Assembly: GCA_029448655.1 (NCBI GenBank)
Contig: JACCLO010000004.1
Span: 3,286,001-3,350,000, forward strand
Length of the DNA: 64,000 bases
Direction: 5' to 3'
Source of the DNA: Wolfiporia cocos
Lineage: Eukaryota; Basidiomycota; Agaricomycetes; Polyporales; Phaeolaceae
Below are positions 47,456-59,568 of this stretch, piece by piece (within the stretch, counting starts at the first letter, position 1; each line of letters opens with the position of its first letter). A model generated the notes under the pieces. That model worked only from the letters and a program-made list of their open reading frames with translations, did not search any database and was not told the DNA's origin. The position numbers and the translations under genes are program-made.

Positions 47456-47803
47456 TCTGCGACTGAAGAAGGCTGTCTGCACGATGCGTCTGTGGTATTG
47501 TACAACCCGCGGAAGCAAGGAGAGCCGTCTGAAAACTGGAGCGTCACGGTGCTATCTCTCAGTATCTGATCACCCGTGCCAATCCGAGAGGAGCTCAAGG
47601 AACGCACCCTGCATCAGGCCGTCGCGCAATTATGTACGCCAGAAAGGTACAATGACGCCGTTCAAAGGCTTCTGGTTGTGTTTAAAGTTCATTCTACCGA
47701 ACATTATATTCTCCAACAGCTTTGATGGAGACCGGAGGAACGCGTCCGGATTCGGGGATCCGAAGCTAAACGGGACCAGCAGACGAGCGATGATATATGA
47801 TCC
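47456..47803. promoter_or_regulatory. Divergent promoter, SDR / SET gene
   Basis: 348 bp between the two start codons. No motif beyond general AT-rich stretches near 47640-47720. Confidence 0.35.
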
Positions 47804-49511
47804 ATGAACGATCTTGGCGCGCACCCCCACGATCCTGAGAATGGCGACGATAGGCGGTGGGCTCGTCTTCTCCGCTGGCTACATGATCGCCATGGTATGG
47901 ATATCAAGCAAGGACTCTTAGTTGAGAGCCGAGAGGTCCCAGGTGCGGAAATCGCTTCAGCGTCTTCAGCAATTGTGTGTGATCATGAATAGGTGCTGGA
48001 AGAGGACTATTCGCCCTCAAGTCGTGTCAGGTACGTTCGTTGGCCGTTGTCTGAAGCTCAACTTTGACCACAGAAGTTATGAAGCCTTCGACGACGTTGT
48101 TTACAATTCCCGCCAATGCCTTGATCAACTCTCAAACACTGGCCCCCATCTACCCCCGAAAATTTCGAGAGCTTACCGCTGTCCAGCAGATCTCGTTACA
48201 CCTTCTGTTGCACAAGCCGCATGTTGAGAACGACTCTCTTGATCCTACCTTTGGACCATATCTGTCGACATTCCCTAGAGACTTCGCGAGTCATCCGCTT
48301 TCCTGGTGCATCTTGCCGAAGGATAATTCTGCCGCTCTTCTCGACAGTCTTCCCCCGGGTGTGCGCGCTGCGTTGGAACGCCTACGAGCTCGTTTCGAGA
48401 ACGACTGGGATGCCATCCGCAGATTTCTTGTAAGCTATCCGATGCTTTAAGACGACTGCAACACGTAACTTGTCCCACTCAAGAGAAAGGCGCCATCTGT
48501 GCTCTCGACATCTTCCCGCAGTGGTTTCCTCGAAAAATGCTCTAATAGTATGGACTCTGCGCTTCCTGACTATCTGTGGGCATGGCTGAACGGTCGTCAC
48601 CGCCTCACCCTGTGCTTCACCATTCTGACCTCTTGGCCTTCAGTGAACACGCGTTGCATCCACTATCCTGTGCGGGAGCCACGAACAGATGAAGACAATC
48701 AAACGCTTTGCCCTATCCTCGATTTTGCCAATCACAGCGAAAACAACTCTCAAATTGTCCCGATCATCAATGCCAGATCTTCTGTGCCCAAAGCAGGAGC
48801 TCGGCAACGTTCTGATGACTACAGATTTGTCTCTTGCGCTGATAGCAGCATCGCCAAGGGCCAGCAGCTGTTCTTAAGGTATGGCGGGCATGCAAATCGG
48901 ACGCTATTCGTGGAATACGGCTTTGTGAACCATTTCGAGGCAAACGCCATCATACACGGGAGTTTCCGCGGGGAGTTGGATCTGCAAGACTCGGTTGAAG
49001 AGCTCCTCGGCAAGAGTCTACATGATCTACATTACCCGTTCATCAGGCGTGCATTGGAAGATGAAGGCTACTGGGGGTATCATACATTGCTATTTACACA
49101 CAGCAGGAAGCCATTGATGAATGCATCCGCAGGGAGTGGACACTTGACTCAAGCCCTCCACCCGCGCATCCGTCGTATCGCCTCATTACTGCGCTGCGTC
49201 TCCTCTATCTGGCAGAAGACACGCCGGCCGGAAGCGTTACGCAGCGTACTCTACAGCCGTGGAGAGATGTATTGACCGGCCGTTGCGACATCATCTCAAA
49301 TGATAACGAAAGCCGCTGGAGAAGCTCGCTCATTGTAGTTTGCAAAAGCATCATACAAAGGGCCGGAGATGGCCTGCACAAGGTGGCCCCGGGACCGCAG
49401 GAGGAAGGCTGGCTATCATGGATGTGGGAGAACATACGGATCTTGTGGCAAGAAGAGCTGGAGGTTGCGAGTGCTGTGGTACATAGCGTGCAGGCTGGGG
49501 AGGAATTCTAG
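47804..49511 (+). CDS. SET-domain protein lysine methyltransferase (RKM/SETD6-like)
   Basis: SAM-dependent lysine methyltransferase of the Rubisco-LSMT/RKM class, likely acting on ribosomal or other non-histone proteins. The ATG is at 47804 (MNDLGAHPHD). The SET start reads VESREVPG then AGRGLFALKS across an intron. TTLFTIPANALINSQTL, FGPYLSTFPRDFASHPLSW and LPDYLWAWLNVNTRCIHYP follow. The catalytic core is LCPILDFANHSENN and QLFLRYGGHANRTLFVEYGF. An apparent frame break near 49273 disappears if an intron is taken at 49077-49132 (TGG GG|GTATCA ... CCGCAG|G GAG TGG), giving YWGEWTLDSSPPPAHPSYR, after which the frame runs to the stop at 49509-49511. The splice near 48000-48075 is the least certain part. 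Confidence 0.8.
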
Positions 49512-50268
49512 TGTATGGGCTGCGGTATGATGCATGATGGCCTCGTGGATGCGATTCAGATGCGAACAGAAAGCGCTGACAATGACACCGGCATAAATAG
49601 CTTCGATGATGGAGCACAATCCTCCCCCGGATTGTCGAAATACCTTTGCGTGATCTCTTGACTAAAATTAAACCAAGCTCCAGGATTATGATGCAGGATT
49701 TCCAGCTTGAAACGCGACAGTGATCGGCGGTGGCGGCATGGACGCATTTGTAATGGCGCTGGTTTCGTGCGCGCCCAATTGCTTATATTGCTTGGTTCGC
49801 CGCATTTCTAGTACGAGGCCAGGCCAGTCCACGATCCCTCTCGCGATCGGCCGATGTCAGAGGGCAACCGCGACTTATAGGCGCCAAACCGTCTGTGCTG
49901 CCACAGCTCACGTGTTGTGCATGTATCCAGTAAAACATTGCCCAGAAATAAGCATTAAACATACCGTATCCTCATATCTCGAAGCTTGTCTGCCACGAGG
50001 CGGGGATTGAGCGGGGAACCAGTGAAGTGTGGCACAGTGGCGCGCACAGCCGTCCACGTCGAAGCGGCTAATGACATTTACGTAATTCATCGCTTTACCG
50101 CGACCGCACCGGCTTAGCGCTGACGGCGGTGTGCATCGCTTCACGACCACATGAACTCTCCTTAAGAGCCGCGCCCACCGGGTCTTCTCTTGACTGGCAC
50201 TACTACGTCTTTGAAAGTCTGCCGTCCGAGTCTGAGCTGCGTGCACTGATTCTCGGGTAACCCTCGCC
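49512..50268. other. Intergenic region, SET gene / UPF0658 gene
   Basis: 757 bp between two plus-strand genes: the 3'UTR of the first and the promoter of the second. No supported gene, RNA or repeat. Confidence 0.5.
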
Positions 50269-52149
50269 ATGGCTCCTGCTGAACCACTGCTGAGCACGAG
50301 AGCACAACGGGCTTTCATTGGCACCAGTGAGTGTTTGAGTATACTGCGCTATAGGGAATCTTGACCCTCACGTACCTCGCACAGTTGTCCTTCGTGAGTT
50401 AAATTGCATCATGCTAATGCCGACATAATGAACGTAACAACAGAGGCAATTGTGGTGCTGGTGATGGTCTCAATCACGTTCAGATTTGTGCGTCTATTAG
50501 GCCCGGGAGAATCTCTGCGCTTCTCATACCTCGCTTTTGATAATAGGTTCAAGAAGATCACACTGTAGACCTCAAGCATTCAACATACAGAGTGAGTAGA
50601 GCTGATTGTCATCAGGGGCGCCTCTGACTTTCACGCGAAGACAATACCATGTTATTTGGCATTGTTCATTCTGGCAGAGTACGTAGACAGACATACCCAC
50701 TCTTCTAATATCCCCTAACGGGTTTGCACAGACTGTTTGAGCTATTCATGGCATTGGATGCTCTGAGACTCCGAAATGTCATTCAACTCATTGGCATCCT
50801 CTGTAAGGATTCTAGTTATGGTTTGTTCTTCTACTTCAGACCAACCTATAGTGTACAGGCTTCCAGGCGGCTATGATTGTTATGGCATCGCTGCAAATCC
50901 ATGAAACCCACACAGCGTTGGTGAACACTATAGACTCCCGCACTCCCGTTAGTATCCTTGCTATCCCGCGGTTCGTCCAATTGACTTTTGACAGGGATAC
51001 GATGGACCACGTCTGTGGCACAAAGTGGAACCTTTCCTCATCGTCTCGCCTATCATGATCGGTTTATCCTGGTTTGCGTTGATGTATTTCTTCCGGGTGC
51101 TGTACCACGAATTTGGGTGAGTCACCAATAAAAGCGAGAAGTAAAGCATGGCCTCAGTTCGCGACAGCTGGGCCATTTTCCATGTGGTGGGGGCAAATCC
51201 TGCAATGAAGAGTTCGTGGAGCCGCGTTTACAACTGTGGCGCTATCTGACCTGTCCTTTTCTAGCGATGTATCAATACTACCAGATCATGATTTGTCTTC
51301 TCAAATTCGATTTCTTCGCCTTCATTGGCGTTAGCATGCAAGTCAGCAGACCCTCTGAACTTGGCTGAGCCATCGTCTCACGTTGTATTCCGCAGCTTTT
51401 GATTGTCGTGCTTCAAGATAGCTCCGCTGAGTTTGGACTGACGATTGCCGCTATCCCGATTGTGCTGTTATTGCTCGCCATGGCAGGTACTGCAGTACAG
51501 CGCGAGATTAAGTCGTGAGTGATCTCTGCGCGCTGATAGGCAGGGTGAATCTAACACGGTAGTTGCCTAGTGTGATGGCTTTCTCGTTGGTGCTGATGTT
51601 GGCAGCGCAAGTCTATTGTGAGTATACTCGATAATCAATCTTCCGTGTTTACTTACGGGGCTTGTTATTGTCTGCTCACAGTCAGTGAGTATTCCTTGAG
51701 ACTCAGCTCTCAGAAATCGATTTGAACTTACCGTCGCCAGTATACAAACTGGTGCGGTTCTATGAACCAAGTTCCGAGTCGGCATATATCTCAACAAGAG
51801 CGACTTTGACAGTATTCAGTAAGTCCTCCTCAATCCTCGTCAAGAACCCTCTCATATTTGTACTCCAAAGCTGTCGTGTCGTCGTTACTCCTATTTGCGA
51901 CATTTGGCGTCGGCGTACGCTGCTTTGCCGACTTTGACAAGGGCCTTCATTCCTCGAAGAACCACGGTCAGTACTACAAGCCTGTTGCAACACAATTGAG
52001 AGAAAACTTATTCGGTAATGTTCTCTGAAGGGGTCACATGGAGACACAGATACTTATCCTCGTTCCTGCACCACCCAGGCGAATCTTCAGACAGTAAGGC
52101 GCCATATTCCGCTGGCACGCCCATGGAGCCGCGGATATCAATAGAGTGA
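50269..52149 (+). CDS. UPF0658 Golgi apparatus membrane protein
   Basis: A fungal multi-span membrane protein of unknown biochemical role, found at the Golgi in fission yeast. The ATG is at 50269 (MAPAEPLLSTRAQRAFIG). It is cut by about a dozen short introns, so no exon is long. Membrane segments are visible in order: AIVVLVMVSITFRF, PCYLALFILAELFELFMALD, VIQLIGILLFQAAMIVMASL, FLIVSPIMIGLSWFALMYFF, FFAFIGVSMQLLIVVLQD, LTIAAIPIVLLLLAMAGT, VMAFSLVLMLAAQVYFVYKL and VVSSLLLFATFGVGVRCFAD. The end is predicted at PRISIE with the stop at 52147-52149. The order and the EFGLTIAAIPIV and RAFIG signatures fit the family; individual splice sites are partly inferred. Confidence 0.75.
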
Positions 52150-52552
52150 TTGCTCTGCTCTATTTATTGGCTAAGTGTCGGGCATTCGTGCTGGTTGTTG
52201 GATATCTCATGTTGGGTTGGACATGGACAACCATGTGGGATTCTCCCTGTTGCTTACGATGTACCGTGTTGTTGCTATACGCTTGCTCTAATGTCCCCTG
52301 CCTTTTGACACTGTACGAGTAGCTAAACGAAACCGCGACACCTTGATATATCGCTACTACAGTGTCTGTCTACATGAAGTATATCATTTGCGGGAGGTTG
52401 TGTGCTGTGACCTCACAAGTCGCGAATCGGCACAACTAGGCATGGATTGGAGGCGAGCGCCTCTGACGCGCTCGCTCTCACGTATCACGTGTCACGCGTT
52501 TATAGACGCGTTTGGCCGCAACGCGTCTGCCCTGAACTTGGCCACGACCACC
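52150..52552 (+). promoter_or_regulatory. DNAJC9 promoter with three ACGCGT boxes
   Basis: 403 bp upstream of DNAJC9. ACGCGT occurs at 52494-52499, 52506-52511 and 52521-52526, within 33 bp and 27-59 bp before the ATG. This is the core MBF-binding sequence for G1/S genes in yeasts. A further near match (GACGCGC) lies at 52465. Confidence 0.55.
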
Positions 52553-53692
52553 ATGGACGACCGCGAGGACCCCATCTCTCGATTCTTCCCCGACGCTAAG
52601 GATGTTGATTTATATGAGGTGCTGAACGTATCCCGCGATGCAAAACCCGATGAACTCAAAAAGGCCTATCGTCGTCTCGCACTCGCGCATCATCCTGACA
52701 AACACGCCACTGCGAGCGAAACTGCCAAAGCGGACGCGTTGTTGAAGTTCCAGCAAGTTGGATTCGCGTACGCCGTGCTCTCTGATGAGAAGCGCAGGCA
52801 GAGGTACGACCGGACGGGCAAGACGGATGAGGGATTCGAGCTGTCACCCGACGAAGGTGGCTGGGAGGCCTACTTCGAGGATCTGTTTGACCGCGTGACG
52901 AAGGAGAAGCTGGACGAGATGAAGAAAGAATACCAAGGTGCGCGGAATTACGAAACATTCATGTAAAGGCGCTAACATCCGGATCGCGCAGGCTCAGCCA
53001 AGGAGGTAGGGGATCTGAAGAAGGCATACACCGAAGCCGGTGGCGACATTGGCGAGATCTTGAACCACATACCTCACTCAACAATTGACGACGAGGCGCG
53101 TTTCATCGTGATCATAACTGGTCTCATCAAGAAGGGGGAGCTGGAGTCACTGCCCAAGTGGGAGTCGAGCAGTAAGGACGAAAAGGCTAAGCTCGTTCGG
53201 AAGAAGCAGAGTCAGAAGGAGGCAACGGAGGCCGAGGAGCTTGCCAAAGAGCTTGGCGTGTGGGACGAATTCTATGGGAGCGGTAAACCTAGCTCCAGGA
53301 AGGCTAAGGGCAAGGGAAAGCCCAAAGGGAAGGACAGGGAGGAGGAGGAAGATGAAGAGGATCATTCTGCATTGCAAGCTCTCATCTTAAAGAAGCGGAA
53401 GAACTTAGACGGATTCTTCGATAGCCTCGCTGCGAAGTACGCGGAACCTGAGCCGAAGGCGAAGAAAGGGAAGAAACGGGCCAAGGGCGTCGAGGCGGTT
53501 GAGGGAGAGGACAGTCCGAAGAAGAGGACGAAGAAGGGCGCACTTGAACCTCCAGACATCGACGATGAAGAGTTCGAGAGGTTGCAACAAAATACATTGT
53601 CAAAGAAGGCCGCAAAGGCGGCCGACGCCGATGCCACCACTTCCACGACCAAACGGAAGACACGGTCTACTACAGCTAAGAAGGGACGGTGA
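52553..53692 (+). CDS. DNAJC9: DnaJ co-chaperone, DNAJC9 family
   Basis: A J-domain protein related to human DNAJC9, a histone H3-H4 co-chaperone that recruits Hsp70. The ATG is at 52553 (MDDREDPISRFFPDAKDVDL). The J-domain occupies residues about 18-85: LYEVLNVSRDAKPDELKKAY, the HPD motif in LALAHHPDKHA, and FAYAVLSDEKRRQRYDRTG. After one intron (about 52939-52991) comes the DNAJC9-type helical region (AKEVGDLKKAYTEAGGDIGE, DEARFIVIITGLIKKGELES). The C-terminal half is Lys/Glu-rich with nuclear-localisation-like tracts and ends KRKTRSTTAKKGR. The stop is at 53690-53692. The length of about 360 residues is longer than the human protein because of the charged tail. Confidence 0.88.
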
Positions 53693-53928
53693 CCATGTTC
53701 ATCTTTTTTTTTGGTACGGGCGGGCGCGAGGCCCTATGACCATGTCCATCTTCATCGCACCGTGTTGTGTTTTATGCATGTGTACATTGTGTAGTCTAGT
53801 CTCACTCCATTCTGTCAACCAGTAAGCTCTCTAATGTCTATTATCAAATAGCGCTGCATTCGTAGATTTGCCGTCCTCGTACATGTCCATTGTGGTATCG
53901 ATATCCGCGATGTACAGAAAGATGTAAT

Positions 53929-56900
53929 TTACAGATAACGTACGGAATCAATACCAAGACTGCGTCGGGCATGGATGATTGCCCCAAGCTCTTTGATTGA
54001 TTCCTCCAGAATGACCACGTTGTCAAGCAATTGCGATAAAGTGACTGTAGCTGTCTTCTCATGCTTCTCATCCTCGTCCTCCTCATGATCATCTCTGGGC
54101 TCCGACTGGTCGTCATTGTCACCCCATTTCCCAGACGCACCCAAGACTTCCTCCTCGTCAGCATTCCACTTACGACGTTTCTTTGGTGTCCAAGGTCCGG
54201 TTGAGGGTGCAGGCGCAACGAACGGCTCAACAGCTATCGCGCCCGTCTTCTGATAGTGGGGTCCGAATGGACTGGCCTCAACTGCTTTGTCTGTGGAGCG
54301 TGGAGGAGTAGCAGGTTCGGGCGCAGGGGGTTTCGTAGGCTTGCTCTTCTTCGGCGTCAGGAACGACACAAACGATGTTTTTGATCTCGACTTTGGGCGA
54401 TGAGTGCGCGAGTCGACAGGTGTTGCCCCCGCACTCGATACGGACGCTGACCTCGACCTAGTAGGATCCAGGTCTATCGCGAGTGTCAAGGCATCTGTCA
54501 AGTTCTCAGAGAACAGCAAGCCCTGCCGCCGCTCGAGGAGGTATTGGTCGAAGTTCTCCACCATCTGGCGATACTTCTCCAGCTGGGTCACCAGTCCAAG
54601 GAAGACAGAATGAACGACAGGTCGTGACTGGTCATCGATGCTGGTGGCGGGCAGCGAGTGAGATTCTGACGCAAGCTTCTCCTCAATGCGGAAATCCATC
54701 GAACGATCGTCACCGTCCTCTCCATACGCGTAGATGCTTCCCTCACGCTCCGAACGGACGGGAGACACCGCCGGGGCCTCCTTCGGCGCAAAAGTCAACC
54801 AGCCTGCAAGCGAGCGATCGGGGCACGACGCAAGCGTCGCGAGCACGCCAGTCAGCGCCATGTTCATCTCGGGGGTGTTGGAGAAGAACTTGCGCAGCGA
54901 CTCGAGGACGATCGAGAGGAGCGGGTCGTTTGGGTTGAGGCGGTGCTTCGACTTCGTTCGGGTTTCAGGGTCAATGTCCTGCATAAAGCACATCTGAGTC
55001 TGAATAGACACGAGCGCGTCGGCGAGGTAATGCCCGTAGCCCGTGCTGAAGGCTTCTTCACGGTGGTTGGGATCCACGCGGGATACGAGCGTGAGGTAGA
55101 GGTTCATCTCGCGCTCATGGGTGGAATAGGTCGTTTCTGGCTGCACGAAGGCGGTAGGGCCGTGCCTGGGACTGCTGATTGATGCAGTAGGGTTGGATTC
55201 TGTGCTGGGGTATATGAATACCTCATCCTCATCGTCGCCTTCCACGACAGTTGGAGATTCCCTCCCATCTGTGAGTGCCTCCAGTGTAGCAGGCTCGGGG
55301 AAGCTGGTAGCGTAAGGGTCGTGAATCACGATCAACAGCTGCTCGATGCAAAGAGGGCAGTACTGGACGAGCAGTGAACGCAAGAGCTGTAAAGCAGCCG
55401 TTGCAGTGGGCAGCGATTTCGAACGAAGGCCGCTCAAGAGCAGGTCCTTTAGCGTAAATCGCCCCATAGACGTGAAGTATTCCGACTGCCGCCTCGACTC
55501 CGGAGCTTCCATTTCCAGGAGCACCATCGCAGCACTCTTCCTTCGTCGCAGCTTCTTCTCCTTGTCAGCCGCCGCTGCGGACCTCGCGAGCGGGGGCGCA
55601 CTGCCTGTCAGGTTCAGAGTCTGGTGACGCGCACGGCTGCGCGAGAGGTCGTCAGTGTTGTCTTCGCTCATCAAGAAGTCAATGAGCAGATCGGCAAGTT
55701 CGCCGTTTTCTAATGTCCGAATCATGATGTCGATATACGACATGACCGCCACTGCGCTGCCGTCCGCGTCCGAGCATTCAAGGATTGCCGGATAGAGGAC
55801 ATTCTCTAGGAATACCCTGCGGATAGCATCCAAGATCGACTGCACGATTGCGTTCCCCACCAGCACTGACGTGAAGAAGTTGTCGTCTATCCTCTCGCGG
55901 ACGATGTTCCGTTTGAGGATATCTTGCAAGAACTCAAGGAGCTTGAGGAAGTGGTCCAGCCGTACCTTGAAGTCGGGGTTCGAAGAGTCCTCCATGCCCA
56001 TCGTGCGTTGCTTGTCCCGCTCCGACTCCTGCTTTTCTTTCTCCTCCTGCGAGAGCTCTGCGGTGTTGCTGCCGAGCACCATCTGCCCGCTCTGTGCGCC
56101 CTCGTCGGGGGCGGGAGGGCAGATATTCAGCTTTGATGGGAGATTGGAATACACTGCGGAGACACCAGCGGCAAGGACCTCGGAGAAGTCACCATCGATG
56201 ATGTACTCGGCGAGCGCGAGCGCTGCATCAGTTGTAGGGTCGGAATGTGAGGTCTCAGAGGCGGAAGAGGAGAGCTGGGTACCATCGCCGCTGTTAGAAC
56301 GGCTAGAGGCTTCTCCCGGAGAAATTGCGACGTCCATGAGGAACAGGAGACCGGCGCGAGCGAAGTCGCCAATTCGTCCTTCGCGGTGTACGAAGCGAAG
56401 TAGATAGTTGAACAGGAGGAATTCGTACTCTGGCTTCTTCGTGGTGGTAGAGGATGCGATCGCAGTACTTGACGAGGTCTCTTGCGAAGGTGACGGGGAG
56501 GCTACATCGCGTACAGCGGGTGTGTCGGTAGCATTCGATTCATCTTGAGATGTTGTCCCGGTCTGTTCATCCGCTTTTTGTTCGAACTCCTCCTCGTTCT
56601 CCTCTTCCTCCTCGTCCTCTTCTTCCACCGCAAAGAGAGGTTCGGGTCTGTACCACTGTCTGTCATGGAAGAATATCATGAGCAACTCCCGGTAAGTCCG
56701 GATTCGACTGCACAAAATGCAGAGCAAATTGACCACTGGACAAATGTCAGCATATGTTGAGTGAACGCGTGAGGAGCGACGTACAATCCTCCTCATACTC
56801 AGACGGCTGGCTTCTTACAGCATTGCCTGCAGCACCCATCACTTTGTTCCGGCCATCAAGCTGCTCCTGGATGTCATCTCCAACGCAATTGCGGAGCAGG

Positions 56901-57531
56901 CGGAGAACGGCCTTGTGCACTGCGGAATGCACGAGGAACTGTTCGTCGAGCAGCACCACCATGTTCTGTACGGCACGAAGCACTTCGACCTGCGCACCGA
57001 ATGGACGATCCGCCTCGCTCAGCTTGACGAGGGTCCCCAGCACGTCTAACGTATGACCGTCAATATCACTGGTGTCATGACAGCAGTAGGACGTACCATT
57101 CTTTAGCAGATACTCCAGACATGCACCTGTGCCTCTGGAAGCGGCAACGTGAGGCTCAACGCCATAGCTCTACACGCTGGACGACACACCCTTCCTCTGT
57201 TCGCGTAGACTCCCACACAAGCGCGTCTACCATCGACTGCAGGTGCAGCGGCACATCCGTAGACTTGATCCCGCGAGACAGCTGGCGTTCGTCGGGATGC
57301 ATCAAAGTGTTCTGCGCGTAATTCAGTATTGTTCGCCCCAAGCCCAGGTCTTGAGCCCGCGCACCTTTATTAGCACCCATGACTTGTGAAACTCCTGTGC
57401 ATGGTCAACCTGTGGTGGCGTTGTACTTATGAGCTACTGCGCGTCATACTCATGAACGCCGGTGCAACACTGGCCTCAATCTTTGGGCTTGGCTGGCTGC
57501 CTGACCGTAGGAACTTGGAGAAATAATCCAT
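53929..57531 (-). CDS. FHIP: FHIP, Hook-interacting subunit of the FHF complex
   Basis: FHIP joins Hook and FTS to attach early endosomes to dynein; fungal FhipA is needed for endosome movement along microtubules. The ATG is at 57531-57529 (MDYFSKFLRSGSQPSPKIEA). Short N-terminal exons give AQEFHKSWVLIK and NTLMHPDERQLSRGIKSTDV. LVKLSEADRPFGAQVEVLRA and VNLLCILCSRIRTYRELLMI mark the RAI16-like helical domain, and EFLLFNYLLRFVHREGRIGD with FARAGLLFLMDVAI is its signature. Acidic and Ser-rich insertions separate the blocks (about 56450-56650). The large last exon runs from about 56740 to the stop at 53929-53931 and holds ERMNLYLTLVSRVDPN-type C-terminal repeats. Over 1,000 residues is normal for fungal FHIP. 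Confidence 0.85.
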
Positions 57532-57980
57532 CTTCTCGCCAGCACCCAGCAGAGACGGACGCAGCAGCTCGTGCTAGAGGAAGCGAGGAGTGGTGACAAC
57601 CTGTGTCGCGCTCGCGATACGCGAACTGGATGATCGCTTCGCGTGCACGCGTTCGCAAGAACAAGCGCGCAGTCTTTCCAATACACCGGCGGACTCTGAA
57701 TCGTTCGCCATGGTCCCTCTCCCTGTGCAGCATTCATTCAATACATTCATGTCGGCTAGGTCTGCAGGAGTTACTACACGCCAATTAATGCATTGACATC
57801 TGGTCGTTTCTGTAACACCTAACGCGGAAGGAAAACAGTGAGGAGTCAAGCGGCTGGCTATGCGGAACATGTCAGCAGCGACGCATATATCGACTGTAAA
57901 TGCCTTGCGTCTGCCCCCGGATCCACTGCGTTCCCAGTGCTGTAGGCTGTCCTGCTTTGCTACCTGTTCTTGCCGCTAGT
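57532..57980. promoter_or_regulatory. Divergent promoter, FHIP / coiled-coil gene
   Basis: 449 bp between start codons, assuming the coiled-coil gene starts at 57981. An in-frame ATG at 57900 would shorten this. No TATA box or repeat was recognised. Confidence 0.35.
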
Positions 57981-59167
57981 ATGTCTATCCTCCCTGCTCC
58001 CGTCACAATGCCGACCACAGGGCACAAATTCAGGAGCAGTTCCGTGGAACTCCGCTCTGGTCCTCCAAGCCCAATGAGCCCAACCTTCCAGCAGCGGCAA
58101 ACCCATCTGATGCTGGCGGACCTTGCTCTGCCTCCGCGCGCCGCACATCCTAGCTCGGAATCGCAGGACTTCCACTGGTACTCGTCCAATCGTCCACCTC
58201 GTAGACCACTTAGCTTGCCCACTGCATCTGACGGAGGATCTGACTATCGCCCCACCCCTCAAACAATCATACCAGGGCTTCCGGGGACCAATGGTGCCAA
58301 TAACGCTAGCGTGGACAGGGCTATTATAGTTAGTCTTGCTCAGAGGGTCGAGGAACTCTCAGCAATGGTCATCAAGATGGAGCAAGAAAGAACGTCCCGC
58401 GACAGTTCGGAAAATATCCTCCGGCGGGACATACACATCTTGCATGAGCAGAAGGATAGCCTGAACCGACAGATCGCGTCCTTGGAAGAGGTACTGCGTA
58501 ACTCATCAAAGCGCCTCAACGATTGCGTAGACGCGTCTACCGTCGCAATGGACACGGAGCGTGAGCTGAGGCGCGAAGTCGAGGCAAGGGCGCGGCGCGT
58601 AGAAGACCGCGTGAACACCGTCTTGGAGGAAAATGCCCGCCTCATACAGACAAAGGGCGCACTAGAGCGTGAGCTCGCGCGTGTGGCGAATGAGGCGCGT
58701 GCGTGGCGAGACAAGGTGCGCGCATCGCAGGACATGCAGGAGATGGCAGTGGCGACATTCGCCCAGCTCGAGGCACTGGAGAGGGAGAACGCAGAACTGA
58801 AGCAGGTGATGCAGACGTTCGCGAAGGGATCGACGGCGGCGATCGTGCAGCAGCTGCAACTCGCCATCGAGCGCCTCGAGGGCGAAGTCGCGCAGCACAA
58901 GAAGCATGAGGCCAGCAGTAAGGGAAAGGGCAAGGAGAACCGCCTGCAGAGAGAGGGTACCGGTGTTTTGGAGGAGATGCGGGTGAAGACCAGAGCTATC
59001 CAGGTTCGTCAGCGTGCTGTGTGCTTGCCTCCATGTCGCTGACGCTTGTACAGAGGCGTTCAAAACAGCTGTCTGGGGTGCTTGCGCTACGGGAAAGCAC
59101 TGTGACGAACAACGGCTGCGATCTAGCTATCACCGAACCGCATTGTACCACTTCACATGCGCAGTAA
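57981..59167 (+). CDS. Coiled-coil protein, function unknown
   Basis: The N-terminal 110 residues from MSILPAPVTMP are Pro/Ser-rich. A long heptad-patterned helix follows: SLAQRVEELSAMVIKMEQE, HEQKDSLNRQIASLEEVL, RELRREVEARARRVEDRV, LERENAELKQVMQTFAKGS and VQQLQLAIERLEGEVAQH. One intron lies at about 59004-59051, and the last exon (RRSKQLSGVLALREST) ends at a TAA at 59165-59167. I do not recognise a family. An in-frame ATG at 57900 would add 27 residues, but they are Cys/Pro-rich and unlike the rest, so I prefer 57981. A structural or scaffold role is only an inference from the coiled coil. Confidence 0.65.
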
Positions 59168-59568
59168 ATGCAATGATGCTCTACCTTAAATTTGTCTGCG
59201 TTCCACACGAAGTCCTGCGCTGCCCTGTGCATCGCAGCGTCGTTGCCTGCGTACGCAGCGAAATGAGCAGAGCCTGAGGAGAAAAGAGAGCTCAAAGTGG
59301 AAATAGTCGAGGAACAGCCACCGAGAACAAGCGAGAGCACATGGGCGTCTCCCTTGGCAAGCGAGATTGCAACGGATTCACACGGGTGAAGGTGGACCTT
59401 CGCCCGCTGAGCGGACACCGCATCTGTCTGTCGAACCAGTGTCTACCCGTTCTTTTCTTCTCGCTTTTGACCCAACACCAGTTGTTGCCGGTCTAGTCGC
59501 TCCTTACTGACCGTCGTTGACATCGTTGACTACCCAATACCCAGCGCCCTTGTCCTAACGCCGCGTCA
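59168..59568 (+). promoter_or_regulatory. FKS upstream region
   Basis: 401 bp between the coiled-coil gene and the glucan synthase start. A pyrimidine-rich leader (about 59445-59530) precedes the ATG. No other signal was recognised. Confidence 0.4.

Noticed and set aside
49260..49275. Apparent stop/frameshift near the end of the SET gene
   Set aside because: A 56-bp intron at 49077-49132 restores a frame encoding the expected YWGEWTLDSSPPPAHPSYR segment.
57900..57980. Upstream in-frame ATG of the coiled-coil gene
   Set aside because: It would add Cys/Pro-rich residues unlike the rest of the protein; the ATG at 57981 is more credible, though not proven.
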